A stretch of DNA of 64,000 bases from Shewanella sp. Choline-02u-19 (GCF_002836205.1 NZ_PJBE01000013.1:868001-932000), one strand, 5' to 3'. Shown: positions 42,011 through 50,684, numbered from the stretch's first letter. Notes: generated from the letters alone by a model not told the origin. Made by a program: numbers and translations.

Positions 42011-42066
42011 GTTCAACAATCGGGATAAGGACGCGGCTACGCGCGGCCTATCCTTATTCGTTAGGC
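42011..42066 (-). other. attC site of the first cassette, short type
   Basis: On the minus strand GCCTAAC (containing the TAA stop of the cassette gene) opens a 56-bp site. The stem GAATAAGGATAGGCCGCGCG pairs with CGCGTCCTTATC, and the site closes with GTTGAAC. Both cores fit RYYYAAC/GTTRRRY. The IS91 right end abuts at CAAG, overlapping the last core. Confidence 0.8.
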
Positions 42067-42393
42067 ATTTGCGCGCAGTTTAGTTCGGATACGTGATTGT
42101 GACTCTTCGTTTGAATCATCCCATTGCTCAAATAAACCAAACCAATATAGTCTTTCGTTTAAAGTTAAACTACCGATACCATCAACAGCATTTTTCTTAA
42201 ATACTTCAAATCTAGTATGAAACCCATTCGATTCAATAGTATCTTTAAACCATACATTGCCGTGCCACTTGCTCATCATGAAAGTTAGATTTTCAATATC
42301 ACTTTCATCATTCTTCCATTCGCTGACCCAATGAAGTAAATCTTCTCTTAGTTCCACTTCAGTCACGGAGGCTACTAATTCATCGAGATTCAT
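42061..42393 (-). CDS. Hypothetical protein, first integron cassette
   Basis: The 110-aa acidic protein begins MNLDELVASVTEVELREDLL. It is rich in Trp and Glu, and I do not recognise a family. It is the attI-proximal cassette: the GTTAGGC core lies only 7 bp before its ATG and its stop codon is inside the attC core. There is no room for a normal RBS inside the cassette, so translation may depend on sequence from the attI side. Confidence 0.75.
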   Translation of the reverse strand: MNLDELVASVTEVELREDLLHWVSEWKNDESDIENLTFMMSKWHGNVWFKDTIESNGFHTRFEVFKKNAVDGIGSLTLNERLYWFGLFEQWDDSNEESQSRIRTKLRANA

Positions 42394-42399
42394 ATTGAT

Positions 42400-42460
42400 G
42401 CCTAACAGCTTATTGATTAGTCGCTTGATAACGTTCTTAGCAACTATGTTAATTCTGTTA
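42400..42460 (-). other. attI-type integration site
   Basis: GCCTAAC on the plus strand (GTTAGGC on the minus) marks the boundary between the first cassette and non-cassette DNA leading to the integrase. By canonical layout attI covers this core and several tens of bases toward the integrase. A possible cassette promoter on the minus strand is TTTACA followed by GATAAG at about 16 bp spacing, but I cannot confirm it. Confidence 0.55.
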
Positions 42461-42637
42461 AACTTATCATCTGTAAGCCATTGTTGTAAATCGTTTATTT
42501 TTCATACCCCAGTTAGAAGTAGACTCTGCTTTAGTCGGAGAAAGAGAGCCCCGTTGTTTACGAGGTCTATGTATCAATTTTCAATATTCACCATAAGCTT
42601 GATTTTTATAACTTTTATTGGATGTTAAAATATTATC

Positions 42638-42671
42638 GATGCCTAGAACACTTTTTTAGGCATCTTTTTTA
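42638..42671 (+). terminator. Terminator-like hairpin upstream of the integrase gene
   Basis: GATGCCTA, loop of 11 nt, TAGGCATC then TTTTTT. It lies 66 bp before the integrase start and could insulate it from transcripts coming from the cassette side. Confidence 0.65.
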
Positions 42672-42708
42672 CATCAAAATTGATCTTTTAGATGATTTTC
42701 AATTATAA

Positions 42709-42724
42709 CTGTATATAAACACAG
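42709..42724 (+). promoter_or_regulatory. LexA (SOS) box of the integron integrase
   Basis: CTGTATATAAACACAG fits the CTGT-N8-ACAG SOS-box consensus, and starts 29 bp before the integrase ATG. LexA control of integron integrases is established in Vibrio and mobile integrons, so position and sequence agree. Confidence 0.8.
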
Positions 42725-42737
42725 CACTGAGGTTTGT

Positions 42738-43694
42738 ATGAGTCAATCTGGATATATCGATGCTATTTGAACTGAGATAAGAGTACGCCACTACAGTTAT
42801 CAAACGGAAAAGTCTTATCTTTATTGGAATAGGTACTTCATTCGGCGTTGTCATATACGGCATGGATCTGAGATCACAAATGAAGCTATTGAGCGGTTTT
42901 TGTGTTTTTTAGCTGAGCAATGCGGTGTATCGGCCAGTACACAAAAACAAGCATTATGTGCCATCGTGTTTGCTTGCCGTTATGTATTAAAGATGGATAC
43001 AGCGGGGCTGAATTTTCCCTACGCAAAAGCCCCTAAGCGAATACCTCAAGTGCTCTCTATAGGTGAAGCAAAATGTGTTATTGGACATTTAGCCGGCAAC
43101 CATTACCTTATAGCCGCATTGTTATTTGGATCCGGCCTCAGGTTAAAGGAAGTATTACGCTTACGGATTAAGGATATCGATTTGTCTTCCAAAACCGTTT
43201 TTGTTCATCAAGGAAAGGGAAATAAAGATAGAGTATGTTTACTGCCTAGTGAGCTTGTATTACCGCTAAAAGGTCAAATTGAGTCAGTTAAATCGGTTCA
43301 TAATGGAGATCTTAGGGCTGGGTACGGGCTAGCGTCTTTACCTATATCACTCATTAGAAAGTACCGGAGCAGTGCTAATAAATTTCATTGGCAATTTATT
43401 TTTCCTGCTAGTCGTCGGTGTATTCACCCGAGCGATGACTATATTTGTCGGCACCACATTCATCAGACAGCATTTTCAAAAGCGTTAAGTGTTGCAGTGA
43501 AGCAGACACAAATAGATAAACGTGTCACAGCCCATACTTTCCGCCATTCGTTTGCAACAGCGTTACTGAGAAAAGGCTATGATTTAAGGACTATTCAGGA
43601 ATTACTCGGGCATACTGACATTAAAACAACACAAATTTATACCCATGTAGTGGGTGCCCATACAAGCGGTGTTGTCAGTCCGTTCGACAGCTAA
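42738..43694 (+). pseudogene. intI: Integron integrase IntI, interrupted by TGA at codon 11
   Basis: From ATG 42738 (GAGG upstream) the frame reads MSQSGYIDAI, then TGA (42768-42770), then continues uninterrupted to 43694 for a total of 318 positions, the normal IntI length. TEIRVRHYSYQTEKSYLYW is the typical IntI N-terminus. Catalytic Arg (GSGLRLKEVL), His-x-x-Arg (AHTFRHSFATALL), His (LLGHTDIKTTQ) and Tyr (IYTHV) are present. The IntI-specific insert around KFHWQFIFPASRRCIHP and HHIHQTAFSKAL is also present. No ATG, GTG or TTG restart lies between the TGA and the core, until a TTG at 42900 that would delete part of the N-terminal domain. Confidence 0.88.
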
Positions 43695-43750
43695 TGATGT
43701 GGTAACAGATTATGAAGCTACCTATTGCAAAGGAGGTCGAAAAGCCAATA

Positions 43751-43786
43751 AAAAAATCGCGGCAGTTCATCGAGTACCGCGATTTC
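43751..43786 (-). terminator. Terminator of the trp operon
   Basis: On the minus strand AAATCGCGG, 14-nt loop, CCGCGATTTTTTT, 35 bp after the trpA stop. It also separates the operon from the convergent intI. Confidence 0.85.
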
Positions 43787-43820
43787 GTTTAACGCTTAAG
43801 CTAACCATTCATTTGCAACA

Positions 43821-44630
43821 TTACCGCGCCGTGGCGGCTTTCATATTGCGGGTAAACTCAGCCAATGCGTTGAGCAAGTTCGCTTCATTGTCTTTATTGG
43901 CGTCGATAATTTTTACCACGGCAGAACCCGAAATGGCGCCTGCTGCACCAGCATCAATCGCCGCTTTAACTTGAGAGGGCTCAGCAATACCAAATCCAAG
44001 CAGTGGCGGCGCACCATTAAACTCTTTTAAACGGTTAAGAATATCGGTAATTGGCATCCCCGCTTTTGATTCAGTGCCTGTTACGCCTGAACGTGACAGC
44101 AAATAGGTGTAACCTTCGCCTTTATCGCTCACAAGTTGCAATGTTTCACTGTCGGCATTGGGTGGTGCAATAAAAATTGGCGCTACGCCATGAGCCTTAG
44201 CTGAAGCAATAAATGGGTCAGCTTCCTCAACGGGCACATCTGCAATCAACACTGAGTCAACACCGGCGGCTTGGGCTTTAGCATAGAAAGCATCAATGCC
44301 ATTAGCGAATACAAGGTTGGCGTAAAGCAGTAAGCCAATAGGCAAGTCTGGGTATTTAGCGCGAATAGCGCTAAGCATCTCAAAGCACTGTGTTGGCGTA
44401 GTGCCTGCGGCTAATGAACGTAGATTAGCCCCTTGGATCACAGGGCCATCTGCAAGTGGGTCTGAAAATGGGAACCCCAGTTCAAGTGCATCAGCGCCGT
44501 TTTCAACTAAGGTATCAATAATCTTCAGTGACAACTCAGGAGAGGGATCGCCTAAGGTCACAAAGGGGACGAATGCGCCTTGATTCTTCTTATCTAGGGC
44601 CGAAAACGCTGCCTGATAACGATTACTCAT
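43821..44630 (-). CDS. trpA: Tryptophan synthase alpha chain
   Basis: The 269-aa TIM-barrel subunit cleaves indole-3-glycerol phosphate. Catalytic Glu is in DALELGFPFSDPLADGP (about residues 46-62, with the Asp just after), and the phosphate loop GFGIAEPSQV and GAISGSAVV segments are present. I start at ATG 44630 (MSNRYQAAFSAL), which overlaps the trpB stop by 8 bp; an in-frame GTG two codons earlier is possible. It is the last gene of the operon. Confidence 0.97.
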   Translation of the reverse strand: MSNRYQAAFSALDKKNQGAFVPFVTLGDPSPELSLKIIDTLVENGADALELGFPFSDPLADGPVIQGANLRSLAAGTTPTQCFEMLSAIRAKYPDLPIGLLLYANLVFANGIDAFYAKAQAAGVDSVLIADVPVEEADPFIASAKAHGVAPIFIAPPNADSETLQLVSDKGEGYTYLLSRSGVTGTESKAGMPITDILNRLKEFNGAPPLLGFGIAEPSQVKAAIDAGAAGAISGSAVVKIIDANKDNEANLLNALAEFTRNMKAATAR

Positions 44631-45837
44631 TGCCACTCTCCTGTGCTGATTTTTCTTTTGCTTGGGTTTCTAATATGTCAGCCACGGTAAAGATATCTTT
44701 GTCGCCACGACCTGAAAGGTTCACCACTAGCAGGGTCTCTTTGGTCGCTTCTTTTGCAAGCTTGACGGCATAGGCTATCGCATGGGCTGATTCAAGTGCC
44801 GGAATAATACCTTCGCTACGGGCTAATAACTGGAACATTTCTAATGCTTCATCATCAGTCGCAGACTCGTATGTTGCACGGCCAATGGCAGCAAGATGTG
44901 CGTGCTGTGGGCCAACCGATGGGAAATCAAGCCCGGCTGATACCGAGTATGACTCTTCTATTTGACCTTCACTGTCTTGCATCAATGGGGCTTTCATACC
45001 GAAGAAAATGCCCGTTTTACCGTGCTTTAACGGTGCGCCATGCATGGGGGTATCAATCCCTTTTCCTGCAGGTTCAACACCGATAAGTGCGACTTCTTCA
45101 TCATCGATAAAGTCGGCAAACATACCAATAGCATTGGAGCCTCCGCCGACACAGGCGATAACCGCATCGGGTAGGCGTCCCTCACGCTCAAGAATTTGCT
45201 TTTTAGTCTCAGCGCCTATCATGCGCTGAAATTCGCGCACTATGGTAGGGAAGGGATGTGGACCTGCCGCCGTACCTAATAAATAGTGCGCTTTTTCGTA
45301 ACTACCAGACCAGTCGCGCATCGCTTCATTACAGGCATCTTTTAAGGTGCCAGAACCTGAAGTGACCGGAATAACTTCGGCGCCCATCAGTTTCATTCTA
45401 AAGACGTTTGGCGATTGACGTTCAATGTCTTTAGCACCCATGTAGACTTTGCATTTCAAATTAAGCAATGCACAGGCAAGCGCCGTTGCTACGCCGTGCT
45501 GACCCGCGCCCGTTTCTGCAATGATCTCTTTTTTACCCATGCGTTTTGCCAGCAGTGCTTGGCCTAATACTTGGTTAGTCTTGTGTGCGCCGCCGTGAAG
45601 TAAGTCTTCACGCTTTAGGTAAATTTTAACCAATGGGTTAGGGCTAAGATTTTTGGTTAGCGTTAGCGCTGTTGGGCGGCCAGCATAGTTCTTGAGCAGA
45701 TCGGTAAATTCTTTTTGAAACGCTTCATCTTCTTGCGCTTCGATAAAGGCGGTTTCTAGCTGCTTGAGGGCAGGCATTAAAATTTGCGGGACGTACATTC
45801 CGCCATATTCCCCGAAATAGGGGTTTAATTTACTCAT
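44623..45837 (-). CDS. trpB: Tryptophan synthase beta chain
   Basis: The 404-aa PLP enzyme joins indole and serine. The PLP lysine is in EDLLHGGAHKTNQVLGQALL (about residues 77-96), the phosphate-binding loop is GGGSNAIGMF, and the GEYGGMYVPQILMPAL N-terminus is typical. It is separated from trpCF by 106 bp carrying a perfect 13-bp hairpin, and overlaps trpA. Confidence 0.98.
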   Translation of the reverse strand: MSKLNPYFGEYGGMYVPQILMPALKQLETAFIEAQEDEAFQKEFTDLLKNYAGRPTALTLTKNLSPNPLVKIYLKREDLLHGGAHKTNQVLGQALLAKRMGKKEIIAETGAGQHGVATALACALLNLKCKVYMGAKDIERQSPNVFRMKLMGAEVIPVTSGSGTLKDACNEAMRDWSGSYEKAHYLLGTAAGPHPFPTIVREFQRMIGAETKKQILEREGRLPDAVIACVGGGSNAIGMFADFIDDEEVALIGVEPAGKGIDTPMHGAPLKHGKTGIFFGMKAPLMQDSEGQIEESYSVSAGLDFPSVGPQHAHLAAIGRATYESATDDEALEMFQLLARSEGIIPALESAHAIAYAVKLAKEATKETLLVVNLSGRGDKDIFTVADILETQAKEKSAQESGNE

Positions 45838-45865
45838 AATCTGTTCCTTTATCGTTCATTTCTGT

Positions 45866-45898
45866 CTGCATGCCGACACGTGTTATGTCGGCATGCAG
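45866..45898. other. Intercistronic hairpin between trpCF and trpB
   Basis: CTGCATGCCGACA and its exact complement, separated by a 7-nt loop, form a perfect 13-bp stem in the trp mRNA. No T-run follows on the minus strand, so it is not an intrinsic terminator. It may stabilise or define processed mRNA ends. Confidence 0.7.
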
Positions 45899-45943
45899 AG
45901 GGAGCTGTTGTAACGCACTATTCGCGCTTTATGTGTTCTTCAT

Positions 45944-47425
45944 CTAGTACTGACGTAGATGGTTAAATGTTTGGGCTATCTTGTTATGATCTTTAACGCC
46001 AGGGCTTTGTTCTAGGCCACTGTTAAAATCGAGTCCATAAAAGCCTTGGTTAGCGGCAAGCTTGGCGTTATCACCTGTTAAGCCCCCCGCTAAAAGTGCC
46101 TCGCTGCGATTAGGGATGGCTTGTTGCCAATCAAATACCTGCCCAGTGCCGCCAAACTGACCGTCACTCTTACTGTCGAATAAAATACGATCGACATTGG
46201 TCGGAATATCTAATTCGGTATCGATACTGTCGTTTTTCACTGCAACCGCTTTCCAAATCTGACAATCAGCCTTTAGCGTGGCTAATGCGCTGCGAAGGTC
46301 GTCTATTTCAAGCGAGGTTTCTTGTCCATGCAATTGCACTGCATATAGCCCTAGTTGACTTGCAAGTGAGGCGATAACATTGCTGCTTTCGTTGACAAAA
46401 ACGCCCACAAGGTTAAGCCTGTGGCCCGATGCATCGAGCTGACGGACAAGTTCAATTGCTTGCGCTTTGGTCACGGCTCGGGGTGATTTTTCAGCAAAAA
46501 TTAATCCGCCATAAACTGCGCCTTTTTTTGCTACCTCAACTAGATCTTCAATACGGGTTAAGCCGCAGACTTTATTGTGGCCAAAGGTTAAGGTTCTGCA
46601 GGCTAAGTCTAAGTCATCAGCTGCCATTAATGAGCTGCCAACGAGAAAACCATCAACCAAGGGCGCTAAACGACGTACCTGTGCTTGATTGTAGATCCCT
46701 GATTCACTGATAACGACGCGATCAGCCGGAACATGTGGCGCTAACGCTTCGGTGGTGGCTAAATCCGTTGATAAGTCACGTAGATTGCGGTTATTAATCC
46801 CGATAATAGCGGAGTTAAGTGCAATGGCGCGGCTCAATTCTACTTCGTTGCTGACCTCGGTTAAAATGTCTAATTGATACTTTGCAGCTTCGCTAGCCAG
46901 TGCTTGATATCGCTCATCATTGAGCACCGAGAGCATTAACAATATGGCATCAGCACCTTGATGGGCGGCGAGTTTTATTTGGTATTCGTCAACGAAAAAG
47001 TCTTTACACAAAATAGGTTGGCGAACACGCGCACGGACTCTAGGGATGTAATCCATGTCGCCTTGGAAAAACTGTTCATCGGTTAGTACTGAGATCCCAG
47101 CAGCGTAGTGGTTGTAAACATCGGCTATAGCATCCACGTCAAATACGTCGCGGATAAGACCTTTCGACGGACTGGCTTTTTTACACTCTAAGATAAAGCC
47201 AGCATTAGGTGCTTTAAGTGCATCAAACAGACTGCGGTCTGACTGCTTAGGCATTAAGCTCGCCTCAGGGAAACGCAGTTTTAATGCGGCAATATGGGCA
47301 GGTTTAGTATCAACAATTTTGGTTAATACATTGCTTACTTTAGTTGTCGTATCATTGGCCATTGATGCTTCTCTTAAATCGCTATCGGTTTTTATATGAG
47401 TGCTGATATTAATTTTGTGGCTCAC
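45944..47425 (-). CDS. trpC: Bifunctional indole-3-glycerol phosphate synthase / PRA isomerase
   Basis: This TrpC-TrpF fusion of two TIM barrels catalyses two consecutive steps of tryptophan synthesis. The synthase half has FILECKKASPSKG (catalytic Lys), PILCKDF and ISESGIY. The isomerase half has NKVCGLTR and VQLHGQE, and ends LDFNSGLEQSPGVKD. I choose GTG 47425, because AAGGAG lies 6 bp upstream, just past the trpD stop (493 aa). ATG 47362 would give 472 aa, nearer the E. coli length, and cannot be excluded. Confidence 0.93.
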   Translation of the reverse strand: MSHKINISTHIKTDSDLREASMANDTTTKVSNVLTKIVDTKPAHIAALKLRFPEASLMPKQSDRSLFDALKAPNAGFILECKKASPSKGLIRDVFDVDAIADVYNHYAAGISVLTDEQFFQGDMDYIPRVRARVRQPILCKDFFVDEYQIKLAAHQGADAILLMLSVLNDERYQALASEAAKYQLDILTEVSNEVELSRAIALNSAIIGINNRNLRDLSTDLATTEALAPHVPADRVVISESGIYNQAQVRRLAPLVDGFLVGSSLMAADDLDLACRTLTFGHNKVCGLTRIEDLVEVAKKGAVYGGLIFAEKSPRAVTKAQAIELVRQLDASGHRLNLVGVFVNESSNVIASLASQLGLYAVQLHGQETSLEIDDLRSALATLKADCQIWKAVAVKNDSIDTELDIPTNVDRILFDSKSDGQFGGTGQVFDWQQAIPNRSEALLAGGLTGDNAKLAANQGFYGLDFNSGLEQSPGVKDHNKIAQTFNHLRQY

Positions 47426-47426
47426 A

Positions 47427-48479
47427 CTAAGCTCCTTTTCCCGCTTGGCTTGCATTGGCAAGCTCAGTGAGTAGTTCATACGCTTTGCCACTTTCAATGG
47501 TCGCTAACGCAAGCGCAGTACCGACTTTGACTGAATCCGCCACTCCAGCGACATATAAGGCGCAACCAGCGTTAACGGCTACCGCATTCATATGGGCTGT
47601 TTTGCCTTTACCTTGTAGGATAGCTCGGGTAAAAGCAGCATTTTCTTCCGGCGCACCGCCCTCAAGATCGGTCAATTGTGCGGTTTCTACGCCAAGTTCA
47701 CTCGGGGTGAGGTAATACTCAGTAATGGTGCCTTCATTAAGTTCATGCACCAAGGTTTTACCATGTATTGCGACTTCATCAAGACCGCTACCGTGAACCA
47801 CCATCGCCCGCTTAATCCCCAGGGCTTTGACCACTTGCGCGATTGGCGCGACAAGTTCTGCGCTATACACCCCAAGTAACATAAAGTCAGGGTGCGACGG
47901 GTTAATTAACGGCCCAAGGACATTAAACAGGGTACGGGTTTTAAGCGCTTGGCGAACAGGCACTGCATGTGCAACACCGCCGTGATAATGCGGCGCAAAC
48001 AAAAAGCAGAGGCCTAGGTTATCTAAACAGTCTCGTGCGGTTTCAGGTGCCATGGTTAAATCAATGCCAAATTGGGCTAATAGATCCGATGACCCCGACT
48101 TACTGGAAACACTGCGGTTACCATGTTTGGCGACTTTTGCGCCTGCTGCAGCGGCCACAAAAGCGGCGGTAGTGGAGATGTTGATGGTGTTGTGGCCATC
48201 GCCGCCAGTGCCCACAATATCAACAATCCCTTGCGCTACTGTACGTTCATTTGGGGTTGGGAATCGTTTTGCGGCTGCTCTTAACGCATCAGCTGCGCCA
48301 GATATTTCATCAATTGTTTCGCCGCGCATTTTCATCGCGACCAGCATACCGGCCATGGTAACTTCATTCATTTCGCCTTGAATGATACTGCTAAACAACT
48401 TTTTAGCATCTTGACGATTGAGGCTTTCACCACGATAAAGAGATTCGAGCAGTGGGGCATTGTTGTTAGTTTGGCTCAT
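47427..48479 (-). CDS. trpD: Anthranilate phosphoribosyltransferase
   Basis: The 350-aa enzyme transfers phosphoribosyl to anthranilate. Motifs are DIVGTGGDGHNTINIST (PRPP binding, about residues 82-98), KHGNRSVSSKSGSSDLL (about 110-126) and HGSGLDEVAI. The start is taken at ATG 48479, 7 bp after the trpG stop with AAGGAT upstream; a longer frame runs into trpG. It is free-standing, not fused to trpG. Confidence 0.95.
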   Translation of the reverse strand: MSQTNNNAPLLESLYRGESLNRQDAKKLFSSIIQGEMNEVTMAGMLVAMKMRGETIDEISGAADALRAAAKRFPTPNERTVAQGIVDIVGTGGDGHNTINISTTAAFVAAAAGAKVAKHGNRSVSSKSGSSDLLAQFGIDLTMAPETARDCLDNLGLCFLFAPHYHGGVAHAVPVRQALKTRTLFNVLGPLINPSHPDFMLLGVYSAELVAPIAQVVKALGIKRAMVVHGSGLDEVAIHGKTLVHELNEGTITEYYLTPSELGVETAQLTDLEGGAPEENAAFTRAILQGKGKTAHMNAVAVNAGCALYVAGVADSVKVGTALALATIESGKAYELLTELANASQAGKGA

Positions 48480-48486
48480 TACTTTG

Positions 48487-49104
48487 TTATCCTTTATCGT
48501 CAAGTTTGGCATGGGTTAAGGTTAATGATTGTGCAAGGTAATCTAATGATTGCACTAACAACTGGCTACCAAGCGTGGTGAGTATTGATTCGGGATGAAA
48601 CTGAAAACCCACCGCGTTATCTTGTTGATGAATAATCGCCATTGGCATGTCTTCTGTGGTGGCAATAATCTCTAGGCAGTCGGGTACCTGAGTCGCCACA
48701 AGGCTGTGGTATCGGGCAACTGGCAGAGGCGAGGGCAGGTTGGCAAAGATGCCTTTACCATTATGCTCTGTTGGACTGGCTTTACCGTGTACAACTTGTT
48801 TTGCTCGCTCGACTTTGCCGCCATAATGTTCAATCAGCGCTTGGTGACCTAAGCAGATCCCAAGCATAGGCACTTTACCTGCAACATTGGCAATCAGTGC
48901 CATTAATGAACCCGCTTCATGGGGGGCGCCAGGACCTGGAGACAACACTAATGCCGCCGGTTGTGTTTCATTGAGTAACTTATCGGCGATAAAGTCAGCA
49001 TCGACGTCATTTCGATAAATAATAACCTCATAGCCAAGGCTTCTAAATTGGTCCACTAGGTTATAAGTGAATGAGTCGAAGTTATCGAGTAGATAGATTT
49101 TCAT
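48487..49104 (-). CDS. trpG: Anthranilate synthase glutamine amidotransferase subunit
   Basis: The 205-aa class-I glutamine amidotransferase has oxyanion motif LSPGPGAPHEAG, nucleophile Cys in MLGICLGHQALIEHYGG (about residue 84) and the His-Glu pair in GFQFHPESILT. It supplies ammonia to TrpE. Its ATG overlaps the trpE stop by 4 bp. Confidence 0.96.
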   Translation of the reverse strand: MKIYLLDNFDSFTYNLVDQFRSLGYEVIIYRNDVDADFIADKLLNETQPAALVLSPGPGAPHEAGSLMALIANVAGKVPMLGICLGHQALIEHYGGKVERAKQVVHGKASPTEHNGKGIFANLPSPLPVARYHSLVATQVPDCLEIIATTEDMPMAIIHQQDNAVGFQFHPESILTTLGSQLLVQSLDYLAQSLTLTHAKLDDKG

Positions 49105-50684
49105 CGTCCACCTCCCATCTTGATGGCTGAAATTACGGCTTGTGCTTTTTGTCTTGTTTCATCCGCTTCGGCTTGTGGATCTGAATCGTACACCACGCCA
49201 GCACCGGCTTGGATATATGCGGTTCCGTCTTTGACAAAGGCGGAGCGGATCACAATACAGGTATCCATATCGCCGAGTCCGTTTAGGTAGCCCACGGCGC
49301 CGCCGTAACTACCACGTCGTGTTTTTTCTGCGCCGCGAATAAGCTGCGCGGCACTGACTTTGGGCGCACCCGTTAAGGTGCCCATATTCATACACGCTTG
49401 ATATGCATGTAAGGCGTCAAGGTCGGTTCTTAATTGCCCTGTGACTCGGCTAACGAGGTGCATGACATGCGAATAACGGTCAACTTTCAATAGCTCGGGG
49501 ACTTTACGCGTGCCACTTTGACTTATTCGAGCCACATCGTTACGGGCTAAATCAACCAACATAATGTGTTCTGATAGCTCTTTTTTATCGAGACGCAGTT
49601 CTAGTTCATTACGGCTATCAAGATCAAAATCGATTTCACCATCGGCTGTCTTACCGCGCTTACGCGTACCTGCAATAGGATAGATCTCAACTTGATTGGT
49701 ACTGGCTTCATATTTAAGCGCACTTTCAGGTGAGGCGCCAAAGAGTGTGAAGCCTTCGCCTCTAAAGTAAAACATGTAGGGACTTGGGTTAGTGAGTCTA
49801 AGGGCGCGATAGGCACCGAGCGTATTAGGGCAGGGTAAGCTAAAGCTACGAGATGGCACCACTTGGAAAATATCACCGGCGATAATGTGCTGCTTTAAGT
49901 CGTTGACCGTTTGTTTAAACTCGCTATCGGAGATATTGACCTGCGTCTCGGCATTGACCACATTTAACGCAGCAACCGGTGGGAGTGATTGACAGGTTTG
50001 TTGCAGTTCAGCCATGCGACTCGCCAATGTGGCTTGGATCTCTACAATGCGTGGCTCGGTGAACGTATCAAACTGATGGGTAATGATATCAGCGCTTTGC
50101 TGCTGATGATCGACCAGAATTAAGGTCTCTGCGAGATAGAATAGATAGTCCGGGCAGCTATTGTCGCCTTCTGGTACTTGAGGTAATGGTTCAACAGTAT
50201 CAATCAAGTCGTAAGAGAGTACGCCGCCCAAAAAGAGGTCTTCAAAAGCAGGGGCTTCGTCGCAGCGAATATGCTTGACCAGCATTCTTAAGCCATCAAG
50301 CGGCGATGTTGACTTTAAGCGTGCATCTTCATCAAGCTGTTTGCTATTTTTTTGTAGTTTGACGGTTAACGTGCGGCTAGATGATTCGATAAACTCCGTT
50401 GTGGGGAAGTTTGCGGTGAAAAAGCACTTAATGGGGTCAAGTAACGTTTGACCATTTTCGGTCAATGCCTGAAACAATAGGGTGTAGCCATCACAACGGA
50501 TCTTCATTGCCGCATGGGTCAATATAATACTTTTAAGGTGATCCTTACTCTCAATCTCTGCGGACTCAAGCAACATAGTATGCGGCGCATCGTTGGTCAC
50601 ATGCTGGTATAAGCGTAATGGGTCGTTATGATAAGCGAGTGCTTCCTTTTGAGTCACCACTTTGGCCATTGTGTTTTGTGCCAT
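49101..50684 (-). CDS. trpE: Anthranilate synthase component I
   Basis: The 527-aa chorismate-using enzyme has the N-terminal feedback site LLESAEIESKDHLKS (residues 38-52, the LLES element that binds tryptophan). The chorismate-binding core has FQVVPSRSFSLPCP, PSPYMFY, GASPESALKY, PIAGTRKRG and the metal-binding ELRLDKKELSEHIMLVDLARND region. It is the first structural gene of the operon, behind a leader with an attenuator. Confidence 0.97.
   Translation of the reverse strand: MAQNTMAKVVTQKEALAYHNDPLRLYQHVTNDAPHTMLLESAEIESKDHLKSIILTHAAMKIRCDGYTLLFQALTENGQTLLDPIKCFFTANFPTTEFIESSSRTLTVKLQKNSKQLDEDARLKSTSPLDGLRMLVKHIRCDEAPAFEDLFLGGVLSYDLIDTVEPLPQVPEGDNSCPDYLFYLAETLILVDHQQQSADIITHQFDTFTEPRIVEIQATLASRMAELQQTCQSLPPVAALNVVNAETQVNISDSEFKQTVNDLKQHIIAGDIFQVVPSRSFSLPCPNTLGAYRALRLTNPSPYMFYFRGEGFTLFGASPESALKYEASTNQVEIYPIAGTRKRGKTADGEIDFDLDSRNELELRLDKKELSEHIMLVDLARNDVARISQSGTRKVPELLKVDRYSHVMHLVSRVTGQLRTDLDALHAYQACMNMGTLTGAPKVSAAQLIRGAEKTRRGSYGGAVGYLNGLGDMDTCIVIRSAFVKDGTAYIQAGAGVVYDSDPQAEADETRQKAQAVISAIKMGGGR

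Noticed and set aside
42011..42066. Intrinsic terminator reading of the GC-rich hairpin after the first cassette
   Set aside because: The stem has no T-run. The cores at both ends and the overlap with the stop codon identify it as attC.
36600..42070. CRISPR array or prophage interpretation of the repeat-rich segment
   Set aside because: The repeats are a 1.25-kb duplication, attC sites and transposon ends; no short regular repeats with spacers, no cas genes and no phage structural genes.
42395..42628. Plus-strand ORF of 77 aa across the attI region
   Set aside because: It starts inside the first cassette's boundary core and overlaps attI and the putative cassette promoter. Composition is low-complexity hydrophobic and no ribosome site is seen.
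42900..43694. Intact shorter integrase starting at TTG 42900
   Set aside because: This start would remove about 54 residues of the N-terminal DNA-binding domain. The upstream frame is clearly homologous to IntI apart from one TGA, so a pseudogene is the better reading.
43654..43974. Plus-strand ORF of 106 aa between intI and trpA
   Set aside because: It begins inside intI, runs through the trp terminator and into antisense trpA; not a gene.
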